From Ampelomyces quisqualis (taxonomy: Eukaryota; Ascomycota; Dothideomycetes; Pleosporales; Phaeosphaeriaceae), in the NCBI GenBank assembly GCA_018398575.1, contig JAGTXZ010000014.1, positions 1,736,001-1,800,000 of the forward strand: 64,000 nucleotides of DNA. The letters run 5' to 3'. The position numbers and the translations under genes are program-made. Shown piece by piece: positions 54,281-64,000 of this stretch (position 1 is the stretch's first letter; every line of letters begins with the position of its first letter). The notes under the pieces are model-generated. The model made no database searches. It was not told the origin of the DNA and saw only the letters and a list, made by a program, of their open reading frames with translations.

Positions 54281-54688
54281 TTGTGTAACGCACCCTTCTT
54301 AACACGCCGCAAACGCTACTTACAACATCTTCAGTTAGCCGTCGCTTTATACGAACTCTGCGAAAGGATAGCACCCGTATTTGTTGATGATCTCGCAAAG
54401 CCGGACTCGACACTGCTTGAGAACCCACATATTCGCCAGAGAATATACAATCCTGCTATTAGGCCTGCGACAGATGCACTTACACATCTAGATATCCGGC
54501 TGCGAGAGCTCTGCTTTCGTACAACAATCAAGGTCAGCCTGTTGCGCAAACAGCCGCACGTAGGCAACGACATTCTGTCGCCATTGTTAGACTATACAGC
54601 CACTCTACAATGCAGCCGGGCGGTTTTTGAAGAAGCCGCACCCGATTTTCAAGCGTCAATCGAGTTTTGTTTGCATGCCAATACATGA
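54281..54688 (+). pseudogene. Orphan coding remnant without start codon
   Basis: A 135-codon open frame with no ATG, stopping at TGA. The peptide is helix-rich and looks natural (LQLAVALYELCERIAPVFVDDL; AIRPATDALTHLDIRLREL). An in-frame TAA lies just upstream, so it is either an exon with an unrecognised 5' partner or a gene fragment. Family unknown. Confidence 0.3.
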
Positions 54689-54877
54689 GGTAGCAGCATG
54701 TGATTGCGCCTGTAGAGACGCGTCGGCTTTACCGTCATTCCGACCACAGTACCCCGTAGTCGCTTCTGAAAGTATACGGAGTGAGGAGACGACCTTTTCT
54801 CGGCTAAGTTTCCCTCCTGGAGGCACGACACTCGAAATCGCAACATCAAACACGGCAACTTCGCAGCGACCTCGCCT

Positions 54878-55828
54878 ATGCCACCCAAAATTCATCTGAT
54901 CCGTCATGCACAAGGCGAACACAATGTGACAGTAGGTACATAGATATCTACTCTGCGAACCAAAGGTTGACCATGACACAGCGCGACTATAGCATACGAG
55001 ACGCCGTTCTAACCGTAAAGGGAAAGGTGCAATGCCGCGTGCTCAGCGAAAATTTTAAACCCCACGCTGAAGTAGACATTGTCTTCGCCTCGCCACTGCG
55101 GCGCACGATCCAGACGGCTGCGCTGAGTTTCGGACCGACCTTATCGAGGAAAGTTGTGCCGTTCGTGCTTTTGCCAATACTCCAGGAGGTGGGCGACATT
55201 GGCAGTGACATGGGCATAGCGGATTCTGCAGAGGACCTCGAACAACTGCTACCAGAACGGTTCGCACAAGGTAGGCTAGACTTTGATCTGAAGAAAATCG
55301 ACGCATCTCAAGCAACCCCGGGCTGGAACACGAAAGTAAGCGGGCGTTGGGGCAAGCCTACTGGGCGTATGAAAAGCCGGCCATCTCGAAGCGCGCAGCG
55401 GACTTTCGCAATTGGTTGTTCCAGCGATCTGAGGCTCAGGTTCGGGTGCCGACAGCACCCGCATTATTATGCTAGATATGCTGATTAGTGCCCGCATTAG
55501 GTGGTAGTGGTCACGCACGGCGCAATTGCCCATTTTCTTACCGAGGATTGGCATGTAGAGGATCCGATGATCGGCACGGCATACAACAACTGTTCGCATA
55601 GTGGTTGACGTTCTTGTCGCACAGGACTTGACATTATTAGGCGGGCACCGTGAATTCGTCTTCACTTCTGAATCGACCTCGGAGAATGCCCACGTTACCG
55701 AGACGCGGCAGAGTAGAGCAAGACGCGGGCCTAGAGGTCCAGGGTCAGAGGCGCATGTTCTGGACGAAATGAAGACGCTGCAAGACGAAGCCAAGGACGA
55801 AAGTTGCAATCGTGAGGCCCGCGAATAA
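54878..55828 (+). pseudogene. Histidine phosphatase (phosphoglycerate mutase-like), frameshifted
   Basis: Clear member of the histidine phosphatase superfamily. Exon 1 (54878-54931) ends in LIRHAQGEHN, the phosphorylated-His motif. A 50-bp intron (GTAGGT...ACAG) leads to RDYSIRDAVLTVKGK, ASPLRRTIQTAAL and LQEVGD. After GWNTK (55335) the frame shifts: the expected continuation AYWAYEKPAISKRAADFRNWL lies two bases off. A 61-bp intron (55440-55500) then gives VVVVTHGAIAHFLTEDW with the second catalytic His. A second shift at 55593-55594 (an extra T in TGTTCGC) separates this from IVVDVLVAQDLTLLGGHREF. A 41-bp intron at 55336-55376 could bypass the first shift but would delete a conserved block. 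Likely inactive unless these are sequencing errors. Confidence 0.7.
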
Positions 55829-57009
55829 GGGTACCACGGACCACGGTACCAGCGTAGATGGCTGGTCAAACTCAGGTACGCGCTTGGGTTGACCCCGCAA
55901 TTGATAGCCCAGGCTTGTACTCGGTAGCACAGGGCCGATTGAATATAGGTGACTGCAGCAGAGCCACATGAGGAGAAGCCCGCTGGCAAGAAAGGCGCCG
56001 TGCTGGCCGTCATTCCGACACTATGATTGCTCCGTCATTAGCGGTCGCCTCGAGCGGCGAAACGGCCCACAGCTACTGCGATAAGCCAAGCGAGCCAAGC
56101 AGAGTCGAGATTTCTCTTACATAGCATTATTGCAGAACTCGGTCAGTGTCGTCGATTACTGTATCCAGAGGCCAGACTGGACCGGAACATGCGTAGAATT
56201 TGATCACGCTCAAGTGACGACGTCCAAAATTGCAAATTTTGGCCAAGTTCTTCCCAAGATGATTCTTGAAATTGGGCTCCAAATCATGGGAGAATAAGAA
56301 ATGGCTCACTTGGAAGGCAAACCTTGTGTTCGGCTGTTGATTAGTAGCTAGGTCTGGCCGGAAGTCGCGGCTTGAAAGCTTGACCCCACCCAAGCATCAC
56401 CACCTGCAGCCACCCGAAAGCTTCCACGCGCTCCTCAGCACTCTGTTCGTGTGAAGCTGCCACTCAGGAACGCCCTGTTCTTATCTTTTCCCGTGGGTGG
56501 ATTGGACATCATGTCACCCCAAAGGTGGTCACTGGTGCGACAGCGTTACCTTCGCACGGCCCCGTCGCTGGGGTAAAATTTGCAAGCTTTTGTGCACCAT
56601 GTGGACCTCGTCATCCAATGCCATCCAGGCACGATGCTTGCAGCTCTCACGTGACACCACCAGAGAGCAAGAATGTCGGCCAGTTTCGGACTGCATGCTC
56701 TGCACGTTCGTCCGGGGGTCGCGCGGAGGGCATCTGTGTGCAACATTCTATTACATACTGCGAATGCAGAGGCGAATGCAGAGATAAGGGACGTGTGATT
56801 TAAGCTGTCGTGATGCCCTCCGTGGCGGCCGGAATCAGCCTCCTCCGAGTAGAGCCTGCCCGCCATCGTTGGGTGTCGACCAGTGACCTACACCCCGGTT
56901 TCCGCATCAAGACAAGCTTCCATCGGCCATTGCTAGAATCGCTCACTGCCCTCGGAGCCACCGTCTCTCCCAACTTTTCCCACACCATTCCGCATCCCCA
57001 CATCTCAAC
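55829..57009. other. Intergenic region upstream of amino-acid transporter
   Basis: 1.2 kb, no gene recognised on either strand. CT/CA-rich DNA just before 57,010 fits a fungal promoter and leader. Confidence 0.4.
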
Positions 57010-58452
57010 ATGCAAGAAGTTCCTCACGACCCGACCGCGCAATACCCTCACCAAACCAAAAGTGCATACGCTCCTCCGCCGCGATACCACATGGACGACG
57101 ACATGTCCGAGGGCAAGAAAAGTGACCCTGAGCTCGCTCCTGTCGACCTGACAGCAACCGTTCAAGAGGGTCACGAGAAGTTCCGCCGCCTGGGCTGGAA
57201 ACGCCTCACGATCTGCTTGATCGTCGAAGCCATAGCACTAGGTTCCCTGAGTATCCCTAATGCATTCGCACAGCTCGGAATGGTACCTGGTGTGATCTTG
57301 AGCATTGTTATTGGACTCATTGCCATTTACACGTCTTATGTTGTTGGGCAAGTAAAAATGAGGTACCCACTCGTTAACCACTACTCGGATGCTGTCGAGC
57401 TCATCTGGGGTCGCTTCGGAAAAGAGTTGACGGGTGTCATGTTTGCCCTGTTCCTTATCCTCCTCGTTGGGTCGCACGCTCTCACGGGAACAATTGCCTG
57501 GATCAACATAGTGGACAACTACGCCGTTTGCGCCCTTGTCTGGGGGGTCGTATCGCTCATCATCCTATTGCTCCTGGCACTGCCGCCAACATTCGCCGAA
57601 TTCGCCATTTTGGGATATCTTGATTTTATCAGTATTCTTGCCGCCATCTTCATTACGATCATTGCGACTGGAGTTCAGGCCCACAATGCGCCCGGTGGCC
57701 TCAGCGGCGTCAACTGGTCCGCATGGCCACCTGAGGACACCACTTTCTACGGGGCTTTCCTAGCGACCACCAACATCATCTTTGCCTACTCCTTCGCTGT
57801 GTGCCAATTCTCCTTCATGTCGGAGATGCATACCCCGAAAGACTACGTCAAGTCCATCTGGGCGCTTGGCTTGATCGAAATCTTCATCTACACCGGGACT
57901 GGTGCCCTCATCTACGCGTTCGTTGGTGCCGACGTCAAATCGCCCGCTCTGCTGTCTGCTGGTACTCAAGTTTCCCGTATCGCGTTCGGCGTTGCGCTTC
58001 CTGTCATCTTCATCTCCGGCAGCATCAACGGCACCGTCGTCGGACGGTATATCATGGATCGCGTGTTTCCTACCTCTGAAATACGATTTGTCTCGACTGC
58101 GCGTGGTTGGGCTGTGTGGGTCTGCCTCATCACTACCGTCACTATCATCGGCTGGATCATTGCAGAAGCGATTCCCTTCTTCAGCGCGCTCCTCGGGTTG
58201 ATCTCATCGCTCTTCATTTCTGGATTTACCTTTTACTTCCCCGCCCTCTTCTGGTTCCAGCTCATCAAGGTCGGCAAGTGGAACGCAGGGTGGAAGAACA
58301 TTTGTCTCAGCATCTTAAACTCTTGCACGTTCTTGATAGGTCTCGCGGTGCTTGGTTGCGGTACTTATGCATCGGTGCAAGATATCATTACGCAGTACAA
58401 TTCCGGCAGCGTCAGGGGTGCATTTACTTGTTCAGCGCTCTCTTATACATAG
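57010..58452 (+). CDS. Amino-acid transporter, AAAP family
   Basis: Predicted proton-coupled amino-acid permease of plasma or vacuolar membrane. Single exon, 480 aa. A cytosolic N-terminus of about 65 residues is followed by about eleven transmembrane helices. Family hallmarks: the first helix with IVEAIALGSLSIPNAFAQLG, later SYVVGQVKMRYP, a helix with FAYSFAVCQFSFMSEMHTPKDYVKS, and the C-terminal YASVQDIITQYNSGSV block shared by many filamentous-fungal members. There is no large soluble insert and no break in frame. Start at MQEVPHDP is the first ATG of the frame. Substrate range cannot be told from sequence. Confidence 0.92.
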   Translation: MQEVPHDPTAQYPHQTKSAYAPPPRYHMDDDMSEGKKSDPELAPVDLTATVQEGHEKFRRLGWKRLTICLIVEAIALGSLSIPNAFAQLGMVPGVILSIVIGLIAIYTSYVVGQVKMRYPLVNHYSDAVELIWGRFGKELTGVMFALFLILLVGSHALTGTIAWINIVDNYAVCALVWGVVSLIILLLLALPPTFAEFAILGYLDFISILAAIFITIIATGVQAHNAPGGLSGVNWSAWPPEDTTFYGAFLATTNIIFAYSFAVCQFSFMSEMHTPKDYVKSIWALGLIEIFIYTGTGALIYAFVGADVKSPALLSAGTQVSRIAFGVALPVIFISGSINGTVVGRYIMDRVFPTSEIRFVSTARGWAVWVCLITTVTIIGWIIAEAIPFFSALLGLISSLFISGFTFYFPALFWFQLIKVGKWNAGWKNICLSILNSCTFLIGLAVLGCGTYASVQDIITQYNSGSVRGAFTCSALSYT

Positions 58453-59039
58453 GCGATGGGTGTTGCAAGCGTCTGGGTCTCGAGCGATTGAACGATCACG
58501 AAGCGTAATTTGCATATGTACGGGATGCTTGAACGTCAGCGATAGCGGTAGCTGGACGTCTCTTATCAGCATTTATCAATGAACAATTACCCCATTACAC
58601 CCATCCTCACCTAGATGGTTCGATTGATTACACTAGGTTCGAGATCTGATGCTGTGCCATGCTGAAACCAAGGTGAACGCGAGTTCGTTCACTTGAGGGG
58701 TGCAAGCTAACCAAAGACGCTTAGCGCGGCTAGTGAGCCAGCCTTCTGGCACAACCTCAACTCGCAGTCCTGGTTTTGAAAATTCTCGTCATCATCAGAG
58801 CTGCACCTGGGCGTCACCGGCAAGCACAAAAAGTCACGCTGTGTGCTACGCTTCGCTGTGGTTCCAGAAAACTCATTTGCAGCAATCAGGCACAACGAGT
58901 AGCAGACAGCAACTACCTGCGGACCTGCTGCACTTACCCGCGAGAAAAGCCCAGGGTTTCTCTCACCCGCGCTCAACCTCACTTGCTCTCCTCCAAATGC
59001 ATTATTAACAAGCGTTGTTAGCACTATTCTAGAGAAATC
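58453..59039. other. Intergenic region
   Basis: 587 bp, no gene recognised; contains the promoter of the next gene. Confidence 0.4.
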
Positions 59040-60494
59040 ATGGAGCTGGAGCTGGAGCTGGAGCTGCGTCTTGCACGAGACATGCGACCTTCGCGTGCAC
59101 CAGAAATCGTCGACGGCGTGCATGGCTTCATCGAAGAGGAACGTCGGCGCAACTTCTACTTTCTCGCGCAGCACAGCCACCGATACACGAAGCATGATGA
59201 ACTCTTGGTCGTCTCACCTGCAACAAGCGAAGAAATCGACTATCTCCGAAAGTCAGACCGTGACGGTTACCTGATAAAATATCTCGATGCTGATTGGTTC
59301 ACTTTCACCGAGCCGATTAGCTGCCATAGTGCAAGTCACACTGTGGCCATCACACTGCCGCAAAACGAGGCGGCCAGTATCGGAAACATGATCTTCACGG
59401 TACCTCTGCTCAAAGATGCGCCTAAGAGTAGCACCGCGATGACCTGGCTTCGCGAAACATACGATTGGGATGATATGTGGGGCATGAAGTTCTGCGAGCA
59501 ACAACTTGAGGAACAGCGAATCTGGTGGGCAAGCACGGGAAAGGCATTCAGACTACTCGACCTGCCGCCTGAGCTACGGGAGCTAGTCTACCTGCACACG
59601 ATCGGTCCCGTCATTCTTCCGGACCTGTGTAAGCGAATGGATTTCGGGAAGGGTCTAGCTTACAGAAACACGAAACGCATCCGACGGAATCGTGATCCCG
59701 ATTTCGAAGCTCCCAATATGAAGATCGCCCTGCTCAACAAGCAAGTCCACCGAGAAGCTTTGCTTGTAGCGAACAGAGACACGTTCAAACGTCTCCGCGC
59801 AGTCGGCTTTCGTGAACGCTCTTCTGCAAGCACAAAGCCGGCCCTGTGCATCACCGGCCTTGCAATGAAAATATCCCACCACGAACCACGCGCAACATTT
59901 CTCCGCAACGTCCAGCTCGAAATGTCAGCCGCCGCATGCTTCGAGTCCATCGGGCAAAAGATGCTGAACACCAGCATCGCATTCCAACCCTACGCAGGAC
60001 GGACGTTCTATCTCAATAGCCTCGGCGCATTTCCTGCACTCCAGAATCTCGACTTTCGATTCATCAGCCCTCAACATCCGGACGCGATTTGTCCGTGGCA
60101 TAATGATGCACAACCAGACAAGCACTCATGCCAAAAAGTATGGATTGAATGGTTCTTCGCACTCGGCTTCACCATACTCGTCAGTATTCGCCAAACTAAA
60201 CCAGCCCTCCACTTCAGTCTCTCGGGCTGTGTCAAGACATCCACCAAGACATACTGGGAACGCCTACTCAACGACAGACATACGGACCATATGCCCGCAA
60301 TTCTAGCGAAGCGCAAGGAAATTGGAGAGAAGCGCAAGGTAAACTCTATGCCGAAGTGTGAATGCTCGTATCCGTGTGATCGACTGGGGTGGCAGGCACT
60401 AGGCAAGAAAGTGGAGTGGGAGGAAGAAGAAGTGAGAAGAATTGTGGGCTTGAGGGGTTTGGTGGATGATGGGTATTGGAGTTTTGTGGATTAG
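59040..60494 (+). CDS. Hypothetical protein with 2EXR/F-box-like motif
   Basis: Single exon, 484 aa. It opens with MELELELELRL, encoded by a GGAGCT hexamer repeat (59042-59066). The first 170 residues are unlike any family I know. From about residue 175, FRLLDLPPELRELVYLHTIG is the signature of the fungal 2EXR/F-box-like proteins, followed by MKIALLNKQVHREALLVANRDTF, the usual second helix. The remainder contains LQNLDFRFI and a Cys pair near the C-terminus (PKCECSYPCDRLGW). These proteins form large families in Dothideomycetes. A ubiquitin-ligase adaptor role is possible but unproven. Confidence 0.8.
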   Translation: MELELELELRLARDMRPSRAPEIVDGVHGFIEEERRRNFYFLAQHSHRYTKHDELLVVSPATSEEIDYLRKSDRDGYLIKYLDADWFTFTEPISCHSASHTVAITLPQNEAASIGNMIFTVPLLKDAPKSSTAMTWLRETYDWDDMWGMKFCEQQLEEQRIWWASTGKAFRLLDLPPELRELVYLHTIGPVILPDLCKRMDFGKGLAYRNTKRIRRNRDPDFEAPNMKIALLNKQVHREALLVANRDTFKRLRAVGFRERSSASTKPALCITGLAMKISHHEPRATFLRNVQLEMSAAACFESIGQKMLNTSIAFQPYAGRTFYLNSLGAFPALQNLDFRFISPQHPDAICPWHNDAQPDKHSCQKVWIEWFFALGFTILVSIRQTKPALHFSLSGCVKTSTKTYWERLLNDRHTDHMPAILAKRKEIGEKRKVNSMPKCECSYPCDRLGWQALGKKVEWEEEEVRRIVGLRGLVDDGYWSFVD

Positions 60495-61595
60495 CAGTGG
60501 AGTCGTGGAGAGGTGGACACGATTTTGATTCGGGATCTTTCGTTGTGCGGAGTACGCCGTGAAATGCTGGTGTGGTGCAAGGTTGATGGGATCACGGTCG
60601 TTGAAGGTTACAATTCGGACGAGCTCAATCTTTAACTATGAGAACTCCTGATGTAGGAGTGCTCAAATTTGCGGCGTCGACTATTACATGCCGTTTTTCG
60701 TTTCACCAATGATACGCATTCACTTCTACCAGTCATTCTGAGCAAGGCCCGATTCTACCGGTTGTGCTTAAAGTGAGAGTAGCTTGCAAGTGAAAGGCGG
60801 ATGAACAAGATCTTGATTCTGCCATAAGCAATCGGCCATGGAAATGGAACATGGACATGACAAAAATAACCACAGACCTAAATAGTAAAGACTAAACTCA
60901 AAACCTAGAAAACCTAGCTAAGACGCAGGACAACATCGCAACACAAAGACAAAGCAAGAATAAACCCCAGGTGTAAATGAAATCCACACTCGCCCACCCT
61001 TAACCAAACCTCAAGAAAGGGGATTACAAAGTTGTCGGAGTCTCTCCGCCAGATTTATAACCGAAAACCTCGTGTTCAATCAGACCATGTACATACAGCC
61101 TATCTACCCACAAAGTCCTCGCGCAATCTACAATAATATCATCGATCGAGGTTCCCTGCCATCGACCTTGCGGCATTCTTCTTCGGCCTAGTGAGAAAGC
61201 GCAAAGCGTCATAACATGTCACGAAGATTCAGCTCGACGTAACACCATGCTAGAAGCGCAATTATCCCAGCGCAGCAAGCAAGATGCATATTATCGAGGG
61301 CGTCTATGCAGCAGCCTACCTCAGCGCTTGCGAGGAAACTAACCGTCCTATTGGACTGTTTGAGTCGCGAGGCAGAGGGAGCAGATGAATGATCCGCACC
61401 CACTCAAGGAGGAGGGTATTGTCGTATTTCCAATAAAACTAAAAATCTGGGCTCGACGAGGTGTCGCGTGCTCGTTCTTCACTGTCTAATATCTCCCTTG
61501 TGGGCCGTCTCGTCATGCTGGCTGAAGACGTATCACGTGCTTGTATACTACTTCACAGTCCAGCGGGGTCTGGGGCGTCCCGGTCTGCTACTATG
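60495..61595. other. Intergenic region
   Basis: 1.1 kb without a gene; a short A-rich stretch at 60,860-60,960. Confidence 0.4.
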
Positions 61596-63379
61596 TCAAT
61601 GGTCATGTCGGGGATATATGTCAGCGGAAACCTGGGTGATATGGATGGTTTGGGTTACATGAATGGGTTGAATGTTGCAAGGAAAGATCTTTGTCGCGTG
61701 GATTACAAGACGCGAGGCAAAGTTCTTTGGGCCGTTGTATTGGGCTGAATGATTGTCGAATTCGTAGTCAGTGTGCTCCTGCGGCCATTCGTGAGATTCA
61801 ACCTGGAGGTGCTTGAGAAGATCTTGCTCTTTGTTTGTATTCGGAGAGACCATGTTGCAATGTGTGTTGAGTAGGACATTTAGGTCGATTCGAAATGTCC
61901 GGATCAGTGGGTTGATTAGCGTTCCACGAAACGTGTCGCCGCTTGGCTGTACGAACCCCAGCGCTGTCCGCCATCTTTTGTGCGCGGAAAACTGTTGGAA
62001 CAGACTTATCAAGCCTTCCTGTTTGCCGAGCGGGGCTGTGTCGATTTTATTGATGATCTTGGGACAGATATCGTTGGTATCGTTCTTACGACATCGAGTT
62101 GAGCAACTTCAAGCCCTCGAGCTCCACTCATCTTCAGTTGCGGGTGTGGAGTTGTCTGAGGGAAAGTGTTCAAGGAATGCGCTTTATCGGCAAGGAAAGT
62201 CTGTCTCATAGCAAAGTGCTTGATGTCAATGACATGGTCATTATGTATCGTAGCGTGATAGATGGGTGTGTGATGACTCACAAGGGAGAAACAGTGTGCT
62301 GTCTTCTACAAGCTGTCCGATTGAATCTTAATAGTGTAGTATTATGGTTTGGAGTTGGCATCAAATCAGAAGTTTGAAGGAAGTATGACATCTGCTATTT
62401 GTGGTCGAAAGACACTGCTGAATGAGGGCGAGCAAGCCATTCTGCTGTTCGAGTCTCGCGATGTCAATGTGATCCCGTATCGCTCAACCACCGCCTCTGT
62501 ATCGTCGCTGTTCGAGCTCTATATCCGTGACGCCGGTCGAGAAGCTTCATGCCTTTGGTGAATTGGGAAACTATGGTAGTATCGTGAGGGCAGAACCTTG
62601 TTTACAGTTCCTGAGCGATATCTCCAGGGAGATTATTTTGACTGAATGAACCTTGATGTTGTCGCAAGAACCAGGCGTTGATGCATGTGGAGAGGTTTTC
62701 TTCAGCATGGGTCGCTTCCTCGAAGACCTGGTGCGCTGGCAAGTCATTGATGGCGTTGCGCAGCCCAATGGAAGTCTGGTTGTTGTCCGAGAGTAATGAG
62801 CTCCCTGGCATTTAATAAGCGCCCGCAGGGGGTGTTCCGACGTTGGTATTGATCACCGCGCGCAGATTGAGCTGAAGAGTGTCGAGCCAAGGAGACATAG
62901 GAGGGTTCGGTGGTCAGTTTGGAGAGAAGGTGATGTAGTCATACAAGGTTGTGAGCTCATTTAACAACCCCTGCTGTGAAAGTAGTGGAAGAGCACTTGA
63001 TAGGTGTTCGCGCATGCAAACATGGTTCTGTTCAACATGGGAAATGAGTGCACCGATGCGATACATTCGCGTGCTGTGGCTGCAAAAAGCATCCCTTGGC
63101 CTTATCTTGCATGACGCTGATATTACACGATTCTGTGCGGGTAATCGACGAGCCCAGGGTGAATCGAACAGGAATTGCGCCTGCAGGTAGTTCAATCGTG
63201 CGTGGCCTTCCATGTACGAACGTACGAACAGTTGAATCGTCCGCATTTGCACCGCGCAGCCCGCGGACGCCTAGCAAAGCTCTGATGAGGTTAGACTGAT
63301 CGTACTCCGTATGTACTTTGAAGCCAATCTGCGGGTCGATCGGATGTTTGCAGGGGTGCAACGTTGGAATCGCGTGCAT
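61596..63379 (-). pseudogene. Decayed multi-segment coding region, unknown product
   Basis: Protein-like segments follow each other on the minus strand. Segment 1 starts MHAIPTLHPCKHP (63379) and continues through a plausible 49-bp intron (63128-63080, GTGTAA...TTTGCAG) to RIGALISHVEQNHVCMREHL. The frame then meets TGA (62916-62914) and TAA (about 62,810), yet stays coding-like between and after them (SPWLDTLQLNLRAV; GLRNAINDLPAHQVFEEATH). Further segments follow near 62,440 (DIARLEQQNGLLALIQQCL), 62,050 and 61,990-61,596 (GLISLFQQFSAHKRWRTALG; KEQDLLKHLQVESHEWPQEH). The stops fit CGA to TGA and CAA to TAA. I could not build one open model, so I call it decayed. Family unknown. Confidence 0.4.
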
Positions 63380-63705
63380 CGGTGTCCAAAATCACCGACC
63401 GCGAGCGCCAAGCGGCGCACTTGGCAGCGACGTCCAAATGACATCAACACTTTTCCATAATGCGATGCATTAGCACATGTCCAAACGCGTCTTAACATGG
63501 CGCCTTCAACATGCTTTTGCGAGCTGGTACCAGACACAAATTTTAATACTTCCCTTCGGGATCCCCCAATTATTTTGCGTAAACAACAAGCTGCAGTCAA
63601 CTAGCCAAGTGAATCATTGTCCGATAGCGTGTCTGTACTGCAAGGCAGCAATCCTAGACCCGCTCGGCTTGCTGCTGGTACATGACAGCAACTTGAGCCG
63701 GCAAC
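63380..63705. other. Short intergenic stretch before the right-edge gene
   Basis: 326 bp upstream of the truncated gene at the right edge; nothing recognised. Confidence 0.35.
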
Positions 63706-64000
63706 ATGGCTTCAAGCCAGCAACCAACGCCTCTGGACTCTGATATTCCTGGGGGCTGGATCGAGACGCCAGCAGACCCAAGTCGGCAACACTTCTATGT
63801 CGGATCACAATATAATACCGAAGACGTTCCCACTCCTCGCGCTGCAGAGGGGACGGAGCCAACGCTCATATCGAACGCGCACCAGACTAGCAGTGAGAGC
63901 TACTACAATGCTACCGGAGCGGGGTTATTTTCCCATTCGAGCCACAGCACTGCAGTACCCTCACCCGAGCCGGAACCTACTGCAGCTGCAAGTGAGCTGA
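63706..64000 (+). CDS. Partial gene running off the right edge
   Basis: ATG at 63706 opens a frame that stays open for 98 codons to the window end. It begins MASSQQPTPLDSDIPGGWIE and is Ser/Pro/Thr-rich with PEPEPTAAAS at the end. The last bases (A-GTGAGC) form a good donor site, so the first exon may end at about 63,992. No domain is visible in this part. Confidence 0.5.
   Translation, partial: MASSQQPTPLDSDIPGGWIETPADPSRQHFYVGSQYNTEDVPTPRAAEGTEPTLISNAHQTSSESYYNATGAGLFSHSSHSTAVPSPEPEPTAAASEL

Noticed and set aside
55276..56013. Minus-strand 245-codon frame
   Set aside because: It lies opposite the histidine phosphatase exons and has no motif.
16326..64000. tRNA or rRNA genes
   Set aside because: I saw no convincing cloverleaf or conserved A/B boxes by eye; a tRNAscan-SE run would settle it.

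Overview
This window looks like nuclear DNA of a filamentous ascomycete (Pezizomycotina, most likely Dothideomycetes). The introns are 40-90 bp with GTRNGT-type donors, CTGAC/CTAAC branch sites and NAG acceptors. The gene set is fungal: NCS6/CTU1, UTP14, mL41, COQ3, VCX1-type exchanger, GH81, GH43 and a TPR-NLR. The left quarter carries the signature of repeat-induced point mutation (RIP): CpA is nearly absent and almost every former Gln codon is TAA or TAG.

Region 1 (1-16,325) is an AT-rich repeat block. Two copies of one Ty3/Gypsy chromovirus lie tail to tail. Copy 1 (+, 3' LTR at 6236-6534) enters from the left edge. Copy 2 (-, 8812-15949) is complete, with 299/300-bp LTRs and a perfect 5-bp target duplication, ATTCT. 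Both carry an extra ORF antisense to pol between the chromodomain and the 3' LTR. A 420-bp inverted-repeat element and an AACCTCTACCTA palindrome cluster lie between them.

Region 2 (16.3-20.8 kb) returns abruptly to normal GC and holds NCS6/CTU1 and a two-domain GNAT acetyltransferase.

Region 3 (20.8-30.7 kb) is the most interesting part. It has an NLR with an N-terminal alpha/beta-hydrolase, an NB domain and TPRs; a membrane-anchored CHAT (caspase-like) protease with an intact His/Cys dyad; divergently from the protease, a protein I suspect is gasdermin-like; and a glycine-zipper protein. This resembles the sensor-protease-pore cell-death modules known in fungi. The gasdermin call is inference.

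Region 4 (31-44 kb) is housekeeping and carbohydrate-active: GH43, COQ3, divergent mL41/UTP14, GH81 and a vacuolar cation/H+ exchanger.

Region 5 (44.9-64 kb) mixes intact hypothetical genes and an amino-acid permease with several decayed genes: a hypothetical ORF with one internal TGA, a badly broken ORF, a frameshifted histidine phosphatase and a broken coding stretch at 61.6-63.4 kb. A gene runs off the right edge. I recognised no tRNA, rRNA or CRISPR. Exon boundaries were inferred by eye from frame continuity and splice motifs.
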